A DNA stretch of 45,274 bases from a virus. The notes beneath the pieces are model-generated. The model did no database searches, was not told the origin of the DNA, and saw only the letters and a program-made list of their open reading frames with translations. The stretch spans positions 1 to 45,274 of the IMG/VR virus record IMGVR_UViG_3300044739_000022, one strand, 5' to 3'. This document shows positions 23,734-32,111 of this stretch, piece by piece (within the stretch, counting starts at the first letter, position 1; each line of letters starts with the position of its first letter). Made by a program: the position numbers and the translations under genes.

Positions 23734-24996
23734 ATGCCCGCTTCGATCCCGTTCATCGCTTCCCTGGAGCTGAACAACTACCCGCCCCTGGACCTGAACA
23801 TCGAGCCCGTGGGCTCGCTGCCCACCGCGACCGCCGCCATGACCGGCCGACTGGTGTGGTTCTCGGGCACGCTCTGGGAGTGCACCGGCTCCGCCTGGAA
23901 GAAGCCCGACGCCAGCAACGCGGACACCGCGACGAACGCCACGAACGCCACCCACGCGACGACGGCCGACGACGCCACCCACGCGACGAACGCGGACCAC
24001 GCGACCGCCGCCGACAGCGCCACGACGGCCACGACCGCGACCACCGCCACCACGGCGACGACGGCGCTGGACTCGAACAAGCTGGGCGGACAGACCCTCG
24101 CCCAGGTCCGCGACTTCTCGCTGACCACCGGCGTCCGGCCGTCGTCGGCGATCTCGGGGTTCGCGACCGACGCGGCCGCCGCCGCCACTGCTGACCGGTT
24201 GGACCAGTTCGCCGCGCCCACCTCTGCGCTGAACATCAACTCCCAGCGGCTCACCGCCGTGGGCACCCCGACGACCGGCACCGACGGCGCGAACAAGACG
24301 TACGTGGACACCGCCGTGGCGAACGCGACGGCCGGCCTGGACGTGAAGAACGACGTGGCCGTGCTGGCGACCACGAACGTCACGAAGTCCGGCCTGACCA
24401 CGATCGACGGCTACACCCTGCTGGCTGGTGACCGGGTGCTCCAGGCGGTCGCCGGTGGGCACGTCCAGAACGGCGTGTGGTTGGCGGCGGCGGGGAGCTG
24501 GACGCGGGTCACCCCGCAGGAGGAGTTGCCGGGCGCGTTCTGGTTCGTCAAGAACGGCACCGCGAACGGCGCCACCCAGTGGATCACGACCAACGCCACC
24601 AACCCCGTCATCGGCACCGACCCGGTGGTGATCCGCCAGTTCGGCGCCCAGGTGACCTACACGGGCACGAACGGCGTCCAGGTGGTCGGTTCCACCATCT
24701 CCGCCGTTGCGACCGGTGGCGGCGGGATCAGCACCACGGGCGGGCTCGCCGTTGACAACACGGTCTCCCGCTCCGCTACCGTGAGCGTTCCGGCGCCCGG
24801 CTCGGGAACGGCCGTGACGATCACGTCACCGTTCGCGCCACCGGCCGGGCGTCGGCTCGCGGTCACCGTGTACCGCGTCTCCGACAACGCCCAGGTCTAC
24901 TGCTCGGTAGTGAACGCGGCCGGCTCCGCCAGCGTGACGCTGGACTTCGGCACCGCCCCGACCGCCGCGCAGTACTCGGCTGAGATCCGGAGCTGA
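23734..24996 (+). CDS. Tail fibre protein with Ala-Thr repeats
   Basis: The 420-residue protein has a short N-terminal part, then a low-complexity block (about residues 60-112) of Ala-Thr-Xaa units such as NATHATTADD. A Y-V-D-x-A-x-A-N-A-T-A-G-L-D-V-K motif near 192-205 is typical of trimeric fibre segments. The C-terminus is a beta-rich head domain. The ATG is two bases after the previous stop. It probably recognises host glycans. Confidence 0.7.
   Translation: MPASIPFIASLELNNYPPLDLNIEPVGSLPTATAAMTGRLVWFSGTLWECTGSAWKKPDASNADTATNATNATHATTADDATHATNADHATAADSATTATTATTATTATTALDSNKLGGQTLAQVRDFSLTTGVRPSSAISGFATDAAAAATADRLDQFAAPTSALNINSQRLTAVGTPTTGTDGANKTYVDTAVANATAGLDVKNDVAVLATTNVTKSGLTTIDGYTLLAGDRVLQAVAGGHVQNGVWLAAAGSWTRVTPQEELPGAFWFVKNGTANGATQWITTNATNPVIGTDPVVIRQFGAQVTYTGTNGVQVVGSTISAVATGGGGISTTGGLAVDNTVSRSATVSVPAPGSGTAVTITSPFAPPAGRRLAVTVYRVSDNAQVYCSVVNAAGSASVTLDFGTAPTAAQYSAEIRS
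23929..24069 (+). repeat. Ala-Thr-rich tandem repeat in the fibre gene
   Basis: Repeating GCN-ACN-GCN/AAC-type codons with near-identical triplets (gccacg, gacgcc) encode A-T-x units. Direct DNA repeats such as ACGAACGCC and CCACGGCGACGACG suggest slippage-prone length variation. Confidence 0.7.
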
Positions 24997-24999
24997 TCC

Positions 25000-25830
25000 A
25001 TGGCGGCCTCCATCATCCTGCCGGGGCCGGTCACGGCAGGCGGGGACATCAGCTTCGGCGGCTTCAAGGCCACCAACCTGGCGGCCCCGACGGCGACCAC
25101 CGACGGCGCGACGAAGGCCTATGTGGACGCCAAGGGGCCGGGCATCATCACCGGCACCGGGACCGGCGGCCGGCCGGTGGCGCCCCAGGCCGGTCAGGGT
25201 TATTGGCGCCTGGACAAGAACTTCCTGGAGACCTACGACGGCACGAACTGGCGCGTCTTCGGCACGGTCGTGGTCTCCGCGCTGACCGACATCACCAGCC
25301 CGTACACCGGCCAGATGGTCGTCCACTCCGGTGACCACTTCCGGCTGTGGCAGTACGACGGCGCCACCTGGGTGCTGTTCGGACTGATGACCAACCAGAT
25401 GACCGGCGGCGAGTGGCTCACGAACAACGCCCTGCCCGGGGACCAGTCGCTGCCCGCCGGTTCAACGAAGCTGACCTTCTCCGCTACGGCGGCGATCGGG
25501 CCCTGGGGTGACATCACGTTCAACGGCTCGAACCAGTGGACGGTGGGATCAGACGGCCTGTACATATTCGATCTTCAGCTTCGCACCACCGCCGCTGTGG
25601 CCGGAGGGCCGGCCATCGGGCTGGCCACCTACGCGGACAACACCCTGCTTGTCCCTGCTCGAAGCGTGGCCGCCGGACCCTGGGGAGACGCGGGCACCAG
25701 CGCCCCGGTGTGGCTCACGTCCGGTGCCATCTTCTGCGCCTGGTTCTACAACAACGGCGCAACCACGACCGTGGCGAACGGGACGCGTCGCGGCCGGTTG
25801 CGGGTCTGGAAGGCCCAGGCCGCCGCGTAG
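25000..25830 (+). CDS. Tail fibre / adhesin with C1q-like head
   Basis: The 276-residue protein starts with a short trimerisation-like segment (AASIILPGPVTAGGDISFGGFKATNLAAP, D-G-A-T-K-A-Y-V-D) that is shared in style with the previous fibre gene. Residues 60-130 hold W-x-Y-D/L-W-Q-Y-D-G motifs typical of small beta modules. Residues 150-276 form a jelly-roll layout similar to C1q/TNF heads, with aromatic and Gly-rich strands. It most likely forms part of the adsorption apparatus with the two genes upstream. Confidence 0.65.
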   Translation: MAASIILPGPVTAGGDISFGGFKATNLAAPTATTDGATKAYVDAKGPGIITGTGTGGRPVAPQAGQGYWRLDKNFLETYDGTNWRVFGTVVVSALTDITSPYTGQMVVHSGDHFRLWQYDGATWVLFGLMTNQMTGGEWLTNNALPGDQSLPAGSTKLTFSATAAIGPWGDITFNGSNQWTVGSDGLYIFDLQLRTTAAVAGGPAIGLATYADNTLLVPARSVAAGPWGDAGTSAPVWLTSGAIFCAWFYNNGATTTVANGTRRGRLRVWKAQAAA

Positions 25831-25840
25831 GCTGCCCGGC
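25828..25840 (+). promoter_or_regulatory. TANNNT box with leaderless spacing
   Basis: TAGGCT (25828-25833) lies seven bases before ATG 25841. No palindrome or good -35 is seen upstream. The box sits in the end of the fibre gene. Confidence 0.35.
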
Positions 25841-26122
25841 ATGACTGCTGACTACGTGCGCAATGCCCGTCGCTGGACTCGGGTCGTGTTCGACGGGGAC
25901 CCGGACACACTGCGGACCACGCTCCAGACCGAAGCGGTGCCCTGGGGCACTCAGGTCTTTTACGACAGCTCGAACTCTTCCGCCCTGGTCTCGTTTGTGC
26001 TCGGAGGCAACCAGCTCCAGCTTGGCGTGGGCACCGGCGGCGCGATCTACATCCCGAATGACGGCACCTCGGTGCCGGAGGTCCACTACAGCGACGAAGG
26101 CGACTACTTCAGCCACGTCTAG
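25841..26122 (+). CDS. Small unknown protein, possibly leaderless
   Basis: The 93-residue product has no ribosome site; TAGGCT lies seven bases upstream. The protein has an aromatic N-terminus and two strands (QVFYDSSNSSALVSFVLGGNQLQLGVG). It shows no motif I recognise. Position after the fibres could suggest a fibre-associated protein or a small early gene. Confidence 0.5.
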   Translation: MTADYVRNARRWTRVVFDGDPDTLRTTLQTEAVPWGTQVFYDSSNSSALVSFVLGGNQLQLGVGTGGAIYIPNDGTSVPEVHYSDEGDYFSHV

Positions 26123-26128
26123 CGGCGC

Positions 26129-26175
26129 GTCTCCCGGTCTCGCGTTGTCTCACCCCCCGAATTAGGGGTTATGAT
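26129..26175 (+). promoter_or_regulatory. Palindrome promoter P5 before the packaging genes
   Basis: Palindrome CCCCCC GAATT AGGGGT at 26153-26169, -10 TATGAT at 26170-26175; -35 could be TTGTCT (26145-26150). Three GTCTC motifs (26129, 26137, 26147) precede the C-run. Confidence 0.7.
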
Positions 26176-26212
26176 CACCAGGTCGGGTGATCAGTGAGGC
26201 CGGGAGTTCCGC

Positions 26213-26845
26213 ATGAGCAAGATCCTTTTCGTTGTCGGAGAGCCGGGGGTCGGGAAGTCCACACTGCTGGGGACGGCCTTCGAGGGCTTCCACCGCGCAG
26301 AAGTCGACCACCTGGAGGCGGGCGGCCCGATGCGCGAGTTGCTGTGGGATGACTCCCGGCTCTTCGGGTGCGAGCTGGGGCGACGGCTGGGCAAGCACCC
26401 CGAGGGCTACCCGGGCACCGACACCATGAGCCAGACCGCGATCGTGGGCGTGGACGAATGGCTCCGCGCGGGCGCCGACGACCTGGCCGTGATCGCCCTC
26501 GAAGGCACGCGGCTGATGAACAAGCGCTTCGTGAACGCGGCCCTGGCCGGTGACCACCAGCTGATGGTCTTCTACCTGTACGGCCCGCAGATCGCCCGCG
26601 AGCGGCGAGACGAACGCGGCTCGAACCAGAACGCCCAGTGGCTGAAGGGCCGCCAGACCGCCGCCGCGAACTTCTACCAGCTGTGCGACCGGATGGCCTC
26701 CGAGCGCGCACGGCTGAAGGCCTTGGACGGCGTGAAGGGCGGCATCGGGACGCACGTCCTACCCGCACACCGCGAGCTGGAGGAGAACGCCCGATTCCTG
26801 CTGGCCATGGCCGGTCTCGCGAGGCCCCGTCTCCCGCTGGTCTGA
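26213..26845 (+). CDS. P-loop ATPase/GTPase-like protein
   Basis: The 210-residue protein begins with a clear Walker A, GEPGVGKST (residues 9-17), in the usual strand-loop-helix. A Walker-B-like strand DDLAVIALEGTR follows at about 89-100. The remaining helices contain a N-Q-N-A-Q-W-L-K-G-R-Q-T-A-A-A-N-F motif. It resembles small nucleotide kinases or packaging-associated P-loop proteins. It starts the packaging operon, followed by small terminase, so a packaging link is possible but not shown. Confidence 0.65.
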   Translation: MSKILFVVGEPGVGKSTLLGTAFEGFHRAEVDHLEAGGPMRELLWDDSRLFGCELGRRLGKHPEGYPGTDTMSQTAIVGVDEWLRAGADDLAVIALEGTRLMNKRFVNAALAGDHQLMVFYLYGPQIARERRDERGSNQNAQWLKGRQTAAANFYQLCDRMASERARLKALDGVKGGIGTHVLPAHRELEENARFLLAMAGLARPRLPLV

Positions 26846-26874
26846 CCCAGTCGCACGCCAGGAAGGAGACGGCC

Positions 26875-27447
26875 GTGCCAGCCAGGAAGGGCAACCTGCG
26901 GGCAGTGAGCGCCCGCCAGCGATCAACACCGCGTGCCACGGCGGCCCAGCTGATGGAGCAGGGAGACAGGCTTTTCCAGCTGGTCGCCCAGGGTCTCACG
27001 ATCACCGAGGCTGGCCAGGAGTTCGATCCGCCGCTCTCCCAGCAAAAGGCCTCGAAGCTGTTCAACGACGCCCTGGAGCGCACTGCCCAGGCGGACACCT
27101 CGCTCCGGCAAGCCATGCTGGAGCGCGAGCTGGAGACGCTACGCCAGCTGAAGAAGCACTGGATGCACAAGGCTCTCCACGGCGACGACAAGGCCGCGAA
27201 CATCGTGCTCAAGGTGATCGACCGGGTGGCGAACCTGGCCGGCCTGAACCAGTCGCTCAAGATCCAGATCAGCAACCAGCGCGTGGACGCGACCGTGGCG
27301 GAGCTGGTCAATCTGCTGGAGGGCGACGCCGCCGACCAGGTGCCGCGCCTGCTGGAGACCGGCGTCCTGATGATCGACGCACCGGTGGTGCTCGAAGACG
27401 ACGGCGAGGACCAGGAGCCCGACGAAGACGACAAGGCGGCGGGATGA
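26875..27447 (+). CDS. Terminase small subunit
   Basis: The 190-residue protein starts at GTG 26875 with a strong GGAAGGAG site. Its basic N-terminus is followed by a helix-turn-helix (MEQGDRLFQLVAQGLTITEAGQ), then a coiled coil and an acidic C-terminus. Directly downstream is the large terminase, overlapping by four bases. The small subunit recognises the packaging site. Confidence 0.7.
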   Translation: MPARKGNLRAVSARQRSTPRATAAQLMEQGDRLFQLVAQGLTITEAGQEFDPPLSQQKASKLFNDALERTAQADTSLRQAMLERELETLRQLKKHWMHKALHGDDKAANIVLKVIDRVANLAGLNQSLKIQISNQRVDATVAELVNLLEGDAADQVPRLLETGVLMIDAPVVLEDDGEDQEPDEDDKAAG

Positions 27448-29282
27448 ATGAAGATGACCTGGTCGCCCAGATCCGGGCGAAGCTTGACACGCTGAACGGC
27501 GGGGAGCGACGCCTGGCCCAGCTCCGTCTTGACCGGATCCTCCGCCGGAAGCGCGCCCTGGCCACCTACCCGAGCCCCGGCCACCTGGCCAAGTTGCTGG
27601 CGCCGGACACGGTCCAGACGAAGATGATGACCGCGCTCGATCAGATCGCCATCGCGGCGGATGCGGGCTTTCAGCGCCAGTGGATCATCTCCACGCCGCC
27701 CCAGGAGGGCAAGACGATGCGCATGGGGACCGCCGTCCCCCTGTGGCTGTTGATGCGCAACCCCCAGCGGCGGATCATCATCGCGAGCTATGAGCAGACG
27801 CTGGCCGCGCGCTCCACGCTCGCCGTCCGGCAGGCCATCGAGACCTTCGGCGCCGGGTACAAGGGTGACCGGAACTACCTGAACCAGGAAGACCAGCTGG
27901 GCCTCATCCTGGACCCGGACCAGGCGAAGCAGGCGAACTGGAACCTGATCGACGGCCCCGGCCGGCGGAACGGCGGCATGGTCGCGGTCGGTGTCGGCGG
28001 CTCGCTGACCGGCCGCTCCGCCGACGTGATGATCATCGACGACGCGGTGAAGAACGCCCTTCAGGCCGACAACCCCGTCCAGCGGCAGGCCGTGTGGGAC
28101 TGGTACCAGTCCGTCGCGTCGACCCGCCTTTCCCCTGGCGCCATCGTGATCGTGATCGGGACCCGCTGGCACGAAGACGACCTGATCGGCCGGATCATCA
28201 AGGACGACCAATCCGGCGGCGGAGTGCCCAGCTTCCAACAGCTGGTCATCCCGGCCATCGCGAAGGGCAAGGACCCGCTGGGTCGTAGTCCTGGCCAGTA
28301 CCTGGTCTCCACCCGCAGGCGCACGGTGCGCGAGTGGAAAGCGATCCGGAAGCGTGTCGGTGAGCGCTTCTGGTCCGCGATGTACATGGGCGAGCCACAT
28401 CCCCCGGCCGGGGGAATTTTCAAGCTGGAGTGGATCGAGAACCACCGGCGACCAGTGGCACCGGAGCTGTCCGTGGTGGAGGTCTTCGTGGACCCCGCCG
28501 ACAACGAGGGCGACGGCGACGAAGCAGGCGTGATCACGATGGGGCGCGGCGCGGCGGACGGCCACCTGTACGTGCTCGCCGACGACAGCGGCCACATGAC
28601 CTCGGGCCGCTGGTTTCGGGTCGCCTACCTCGCCGCGCTCCGGCACGACGCCTCCGCCGTGCGCTATGAGAAGTCGCTGTCCGGGCTCCGCCGGATCGGC
28701 CGGCGCGCGTGGAAGGACTTGCTCCGCGAGGCCAAGAAGTTGCACGAGCTGGACCCGTTCAAGCACCTGGAGGTGGCGCGGCGCCCGGAGATCCCGGACG
28801 AAGAGCTGATCTTCGAGGCGGCCAATCAGCTGGCGCGCGACGACGCGGAGCCCGAGGAGCTGGTGAAGCTGCGCCGCGACCTCACCGAGCTGTGGCCGCT
28901 GGTGCCGAAGGTGCTGGAGACCCAGGAGACCGGCATCCCGGTCCAGTCGATCGCGGCCAAGGGCACGAAGACGCACCGCGCGAAGATGACCGGCCCGATG
29001 CACGAGTGGGGACACGTGCACTGGGTCGGCGACTTCGTGGAGCTGAAGTACCAGCTGGTGGCGTGGCAGGAGAGCCAGGACAGCCCGGACCGGATGGACG
29101 CCTACGTGCACGGCGTGACGAAGCTGGGCCAGACCGGCGACTCGATCATGACCCCGCCGTCCAGCGGCGACCGCCAGCGGGATCTCCCGAAGCGCCCGAA
29201 CGCGGTAGGCAGCCAGGTGCTCCAGCGGCAAGGCGTGACGCGCGCCGGGTTGGGGGTCGCGGCGGGACGGTACGGCCCATGA
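27444..29282 (+). CDS. terL: Terminase large subunit
   Basis: The 612-residue protein has a Walker-A-like S-T-P-P-Q-E-G-K-T (83-91) and Walker B V-M-I-I-D-D (about 192-198). A G-T-R-W-H-E-D-D-L-I-G-R motif follows near residue 233. The C-terminal half has an RNase-H-like nuclease layout with V-F-V-D-P-A-D and later acidic residues. It drives DNA into the capsid and cuts concatemers. The capsid and portal genes are not next to it: the capsid lies at the left edge of the window. Confidence 0.93.
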   Translation: MNEDDLVAQIRAKLDTLNGGERRLAQLRLDRILRRKRALATYPSPGHLAKLLAPDTVQTKMMTALDQIAIAADAGFQRQWIISTPPQEGKTMRMGTAVPLWLLMRNPQRRIIIASYEQTLAARSTLAVRQAIETFGAGYKGDRNYLNQEDQLGLILDPDQAKQANWNLIDGPGRRNGGMVAVGVGGSLTGRSADVMIIDDAVKNALQADNPVQRQAVWDWYQSVASTRLSPGAIVIVIGTRWHEDDLIGRIIKDDQSGGGVPSFQQLVIPAIAKGKDPLGRSPGQYLVSTRRRTVREWKAIRKRVGERFWSAMYMGEPHPPAGGIFKLEWIENHRRPVAPELSVVEVFVDPADNEGDGDEAGVITMGRGAADGHLYVLADDSGHMTSGRWFRVAYLAALRHDASAVRYEKSLSGLRRIGRRAWKDLLREAKKLHELDPFKHLEVARRPEIPDEELIFEAANQLARDDAEPEELVKLRRDLTELWPLVPKVLETQETGIPVQSIAAKGTKTHRAKMTGPMHEWGHVHWVGDFVELKYQLVAWQESQDSPDRMDAYVHGVTKLGQTGDSIMTPPSSGDRQRDLPKRPNAVGSQVLQRQGVTRAGLGVAAGRYGP

Positions 29283-29770
29283 CCGAACCACTCCGGCGCC
29301 AGGGGGAGACGCACGTCCCGGGCGGGCTTGGGATGTCTCGCGCCGGGCACCAGGTCCGGGCCGTCAACCTGGTGGTGGAGACGCTGCCGGACGGCGGGGT
29401 GCGGGTATCGAGCCCGCAGGCGCGCGGCTGGGCGGGCGTGGCGCGCAACCCGGGCGAGCTGGCGCGCGTCGTCGCCTCCGCCTTCTCGGAGGTACAGGTG
29501 GCCGCGTACGCCGCCTGGAAGGGGCAGCTCTACGACTTGGATGAGATGACCGACGTGGACCCCGGCGACCCGATCACGGCTCTGCCGGCTCCGCCGAAGC
29601 GGCGCAACCGCACGGTGCGCACCGATGCCCAGCACCCCGCCGACTGGCGACGGCTGGAAGACGGCCGGTGGCGCTCCCCGGGCGGCCGGGTCTATCGCGA
29701 CGGGTGCCAGATGGTCGAGCGGGTGAAGGCGAACCGTCGGGCGCTGGGGATTGCGGACCCACCCGGATAG
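29279..29770 (+). CDS. Unknown basic protein following terminase
   Basis: The 163-residue product starts at ATG 29279, overlapping the terminase stop (ATGA). It has a central helix-strand region (RAVNLVVETLPDGGVRVSSP, E-L-A-R-V-V-A-S-A-F) and a basic C-terminus with W-R-R-L-E-D-G-R-W. No family is recognised. Overlap and codon use support translation. Confidence 0.55.
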   Translation: MTEPLRRQGETHVPGGLGMSRAGHQVRAVNLVVETLPDGGVRVSSPQARGWAGVARNPGELARVVASAFSEVQVAAYAAWKGQLYDLDEMTDVDPGDPITALPAPPKRRNRTVRTDAQHPADWRRLEDGRWRSPGGRVYRDGCQMVERVKANRRALGIADPPG

Positions 29771-29774
29771 GCCC

Positions 29775-29812
29775 TTGTCTGCCCCCCAAAATAGGGGGTA
29801 GCATCCGGTGCC
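29775..29812 (+). promoter_or_regulatory. Palindrome promoter P6, leaderless
   Basis: -35 TTGTCT (29775-29780), palindrome CCCCCC AAAAT AGGGGG (29782-29798), -10 TAGCAT (29799-29804). ATG 29813 follows eight bases later with no ribosome site. Confidence 0.75.
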
Positions 29813-30025
29813 ATGACCACCACGACACCGAGCAGCGACGTGGAAACAGCCGTCGCCGACATGAACGATCGGACACTGGCGATCACCGAAGCAGTGTCGT
29901 ACGCGCTCCACGCGGAGCCCGGCTCCACGAGTCGCGACAACTTCGCCGTGGACGCCCTGGCGAACCTCGAAGACCTGGAGAACGTCCTGCGCACCGTGCG
30001 CACCGCCGTGGAGGCACTGCCGTGA
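29813..30025 (+). CDS. Small acidic coiled-coil protein, leaderless
   Basis: The 70-residue product is acidic and helical in its second half (DALANLEDLENVLRTVRTAVEAL). It begins right after the P6 -10 box without a ribosome site. It starts a run of three similar small helical proteins (29813, 30022, 30186). Function unknown. Confidence 0.6.
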   Translation: MTTTTPSSDVETAVADMNDRTLAITEAVSYALHAEPGSTSRDNFAVDALANLEDLENVLRTVRTAVEALP

Positions 30026-30189
30026 CCCCCGAGCAGCTGAACCAGCTCCAGCAGGCGGTCAACGCGCTGGATGAGGCGTACTGGAACCACCAGGACACCG
30101 ACTACGCGGAGGCCCTCGCGACCATCGTGGAGGTCTCGACCGCCGCCCAGGAAAAGCTGATCGAAGAGAAGTCGCGGTGGGGACGATGA
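30022..30189 (+). CDS. Small helical protein
   Basis: This 55-residue frame runs from GTG 30022 (overlapping the previous stop) to TGA 30187-30189. It is almost all helix (EQLNQLQQAVNALDEAYW) and acidic, and overlaps the next start. Its size and the style of its neighbours suggest one set of small helical proteins. Function unknown. Confidence 0.6.
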   Translation: MTPEQLNQLQQAVNALDEAYWNHQDTDYAEALATIVEVSTAAQEKLIEEKSRWGR

Positions 30190-30350
30190 TGACACCCGAG
30201 GTGCGTGCCGAGAATCTGCGGGACCTGGCCTACCGGGTCGAGACCGCATCGGTGGAGCTGAAGGCCATCGCGGACGGCACGCTGTACGACCTGAACCAGA
30301 CTGTCCGGTACCTCGAAGAGGCCGTGGACGATCTGAAGGCACTGCGATGA
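30186..30350 (+). CDS. Small helical protein, heptad-type
   Basis: The 54-residue product, from ATG 30186 to TGA 30348, is an acidic coiled-coil-like helix (NLRDLAYRVETASVELKAIA, TVRYLEEAVDDLKAL). It overlaps both neighbours by four bases, which supports it being real despite its size. Function unknown. Confidence 0.6.
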   Translation: MMTPEVRAENLRDLAYRVETASVELKAIADGTLYDLNQTVRYLEEAVDDLKALR

Positions 30351-31027
30351 TGGCCCGGGGGCACTTCCTCTCAGGACTGACGACGGGCCTGCTCTCCTCG
30401 CCCGTGACAGCCGTTCTCGCCCCCACTGGGGTGGATACGCCTGCTCGGGCTCTCGCGCTCTCAGCGGCCTTCTCAGCCCTGGTTGGCGTCGGCGCGCTCT
30501 GGCCGGACATCGACCACAAGCCTGCGCTCATCTCCAAGATCATCCCCGGGGTCAGCCAGCTGGTGTGCTGGGTCATGCGCCACCTCTCCATGGCCGTGTA
30601 CGAAGCGACCCGGACGAACAAGGACCGCGAGGGCGGGTGTCACCGGACCTTCACCCACACCCTGCCGTTCGTACTGATCACCGGTGGCGGAGTGGCCGCG
30701 CTGATGGCCTCCACCGGCCCGCTGGGCGTCACCAACCTGGGCCCCTGGGCCGCCTTCGTGGGCGTTGCGCTCGGGCTGGGCACGCTGGTGCACATCCTGG
30801 GCGACGCCATGACGCTGTCCGGCGTCCCCGTGCGCTGGCCGCTGCTCGACAAGAAGGGCCGCCGCTGGAGCACCTGGGGCTTCCGCTGGTTCCGCGCGGG
30901 CGGCCCCGTCGGCGAGCGCATCGCCACGCTGGTCTTCACCGGTCTCACGGCCGGTCTCACCCTGCTTGTCCTGATCGCGGGCGGGGCGCCCTGGTGGTCG
31001 CCCGTGTTCGCGCTGATCGGAGGTTGA
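30347..31027 (+). CDS. YdjM-type (DUF457) membrane metal-dependent hydrolase-like protein
   Basis: The 226-residue protein has five or so hydrophobic helices. Family residues are visible: H6 near the N-terminus (ARGHFLSGL), G-A-L-W-P-D-I-D-H (about 45-53), H-R-T-F-T-H-T (about 102-108) and H-I-L-G-D-A-M-T-L-S-G (about 149-159). These His/Asp positions could hold a metal in the membrane. The bacterial relative YdjM is inner-membrane and LexA-controlled, function not settled. In this phage it lies in an accessory operon and may modify the host envelope. It overlaps the upstream gene. Confidence 0.75.
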   Translation: MMARGHFLSGLTTGLLSSPVTAVLAPTGVDTPARALALSAAFSALVGVGALWPDIDHKPALISKIIPGVSQLVCWVMRHLSMAVYEATRTNKDREGGCHRTFTHTLPFVLITGGGVAALMASTGPLGVTNLGPWAAFVGVALGLGTLVHILGDAMTLSGVPVRWPLLDKKGRRWSTWGFRWFRAGGPVGERIATLVFTGLTAGLTLLVLIAGGAPWWSPVFALIGG

Positions 31028-31028
31028 C

Positions 31029-31364
31029 ATGTCTCGCCGCCAGTTGCCCAAGCGCGCCAGGAGCCGGAACCGTCTCACCGGGCGCGGCTCCCACGTCGGC
31101 CAGCCCGACGACTTCGTGACCATGCAGGCCCAGTCCATCGCTCGCCAGTACGCGCGCAAGGACCGTGGCGGGCGCCCGCTGCACTGCCACGCCCAGCTGA
31201 AGCTGATGTACGACACGCAGGAGGTCGCCCAGTCCACCGGCGAGGCCTTGGAGCGCGTCCGTGGCATGCAGTACACGACCTACGAATGCCGCCACGGTCG
31301 GCACTTCCACCTGACCACGCGGTTCCAGGCTGAAGAGGACGCGCGCCGTGAAGCACGAAGCTGA
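31029..31364 (+). CDS. Small basic protein with His/Cys-rich end
   Basis: The 111-residue product starts at ATG 31029 right after the membrane gene. It is strongly basic at its N-terminus (SRRQLPKRARSRNR) and ends in a possible zinc-ribbon-like stretch (YECRHGRHFHLTTRF). A nucleic-acid role is plausible. No family recognised. Confidence 0.6.
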   Translation: MSRRQLPKRARSRNRLTGRGSHVGQPDDFVTMQAQSIARQYARKDRGGRPLHCHAQLKLMYDTQEVAQSTGEALERVRGMQYTTYECRHGRHFHLTTRFQAEEDARREARS

Positions 31365-31761
31365 TGAGGACGGCCGGTGCCGCGCCACCGATCTACTGGT
31401 CACCGACTGCTCCGGGTGCCGGGGCAGTGACGAGTCCTTCGTGAACGCCCTGCTGAAGACGGAGCACGGGCCCTGGAGTTCGGACCAGGAGCCCGAGCTG
31501 GGCCCTGCGCCCGACGAAGAGGGGCGCTACCCGGACGACCGGGTGTCGGGCGACATGACGAACCGGGGCCGGCCGATGGCGCGGAAGTGGTGGCTGGACA
31601 CCGGACCGCCCACGGACGTGGTGGCCGACAGCCACGCGTTCAAGTCGAGCTACAACAGCGGCCCGTGCAAGTCCTGCGGTCGGCCGATCATGACCGGCCA
31701 GCGGATCGTCCACGTGAACGTCGGCGGGTACGCCCACGTCCAGTGCCTGGAGGCGAAGTGA
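31348..31761 (+). CDS. Protein with two Cys clusters
   Basis: This 137-residue product (GTG 31348) has CRATDLLVTDCSGC at residues 11-24 and CKSCGRPIM near residue 108. Both look like metal-binding CxxC sites separated by an acidic linker. It overlaps the previous gene by 17 bases. The rest of the protein is low-complexity. Function unknown; zinc binding is an inference from the Cys pattern. Confidence 0.55.
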   Translation: MKHEADEDGRCRATDLLVTDCSGCRGSDESFVNALLKTEHGPWSSDQEPELGPAPDEEGRYPDDRVSGDMTNRGRPMARKWWLDTGPPTDVVADSHAFKSSYNSGPCKSCGRPIMTGQRIVHVNVGGYAHVQCLEAK

Positions 31762-32111
31762 GTGGCCTGGAGACCCGTCGCTGGAAGGCCTGGGCGAAGC
31801 GCGGTCTGCGCACCTCGCGGGTGAGCCCCGACGGCGTGCGGGCCTGCATGGCCGGCCACTGGTACGTCTACCTGGACGGCGAGAGCGTGGGCTGGATCCA
31901 GCCCACCGCCAGCGGCACCTGCTGGTGTGCCTACCGCTACCGCGCGCCGGAGGGCAAAGCGCACCTGGAGACGGACTGGGACGGCGAGCCGCTCCGGGAC
32001 ACAGGGGATCGGGCCGGGGACCTCGCTGCCTTCGGCCACAAGACCAAACGGGGGGCGCTGTACGCGCTGCTCGTGGAGTGCACCACCACACCGAGGAGGA
32101 AGACAGCATGA
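31758..32111 (+). CDS. Unknown Trp-rich protein
   Basis: The 117-residue product starts at GTG 31758 (overlap with stop). A W-Y-V-Y-L-D-G-E-S-V-G-W-I strand pair is followed by C-W-C-A-Y-R-Y and a basic C-terminus. The middle looks like a small beta-sheet domain. Codon use and overlap are normal for this region. Confidence 0.55.
   Translation: MSGLETRRWKAWAKRGLRTSRVSPDGVRACMAGHWYVYLDGESVGWIQPTASGTCWCAYRYRAPEGKAHLETDWDGEPLRDTGDRAGDLAAFGHKTKRGALYALLVECTTTPRRKTA

Noticed and set aside
26175-29291. 1038-residue minus-strand open frame opposite the packaging genes
   Set aside because: It covers the P-loop, small and large terminase genes in antisense, with His/Arg/Pro-rich shadow composition. 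The + strand genes have clear motifs.
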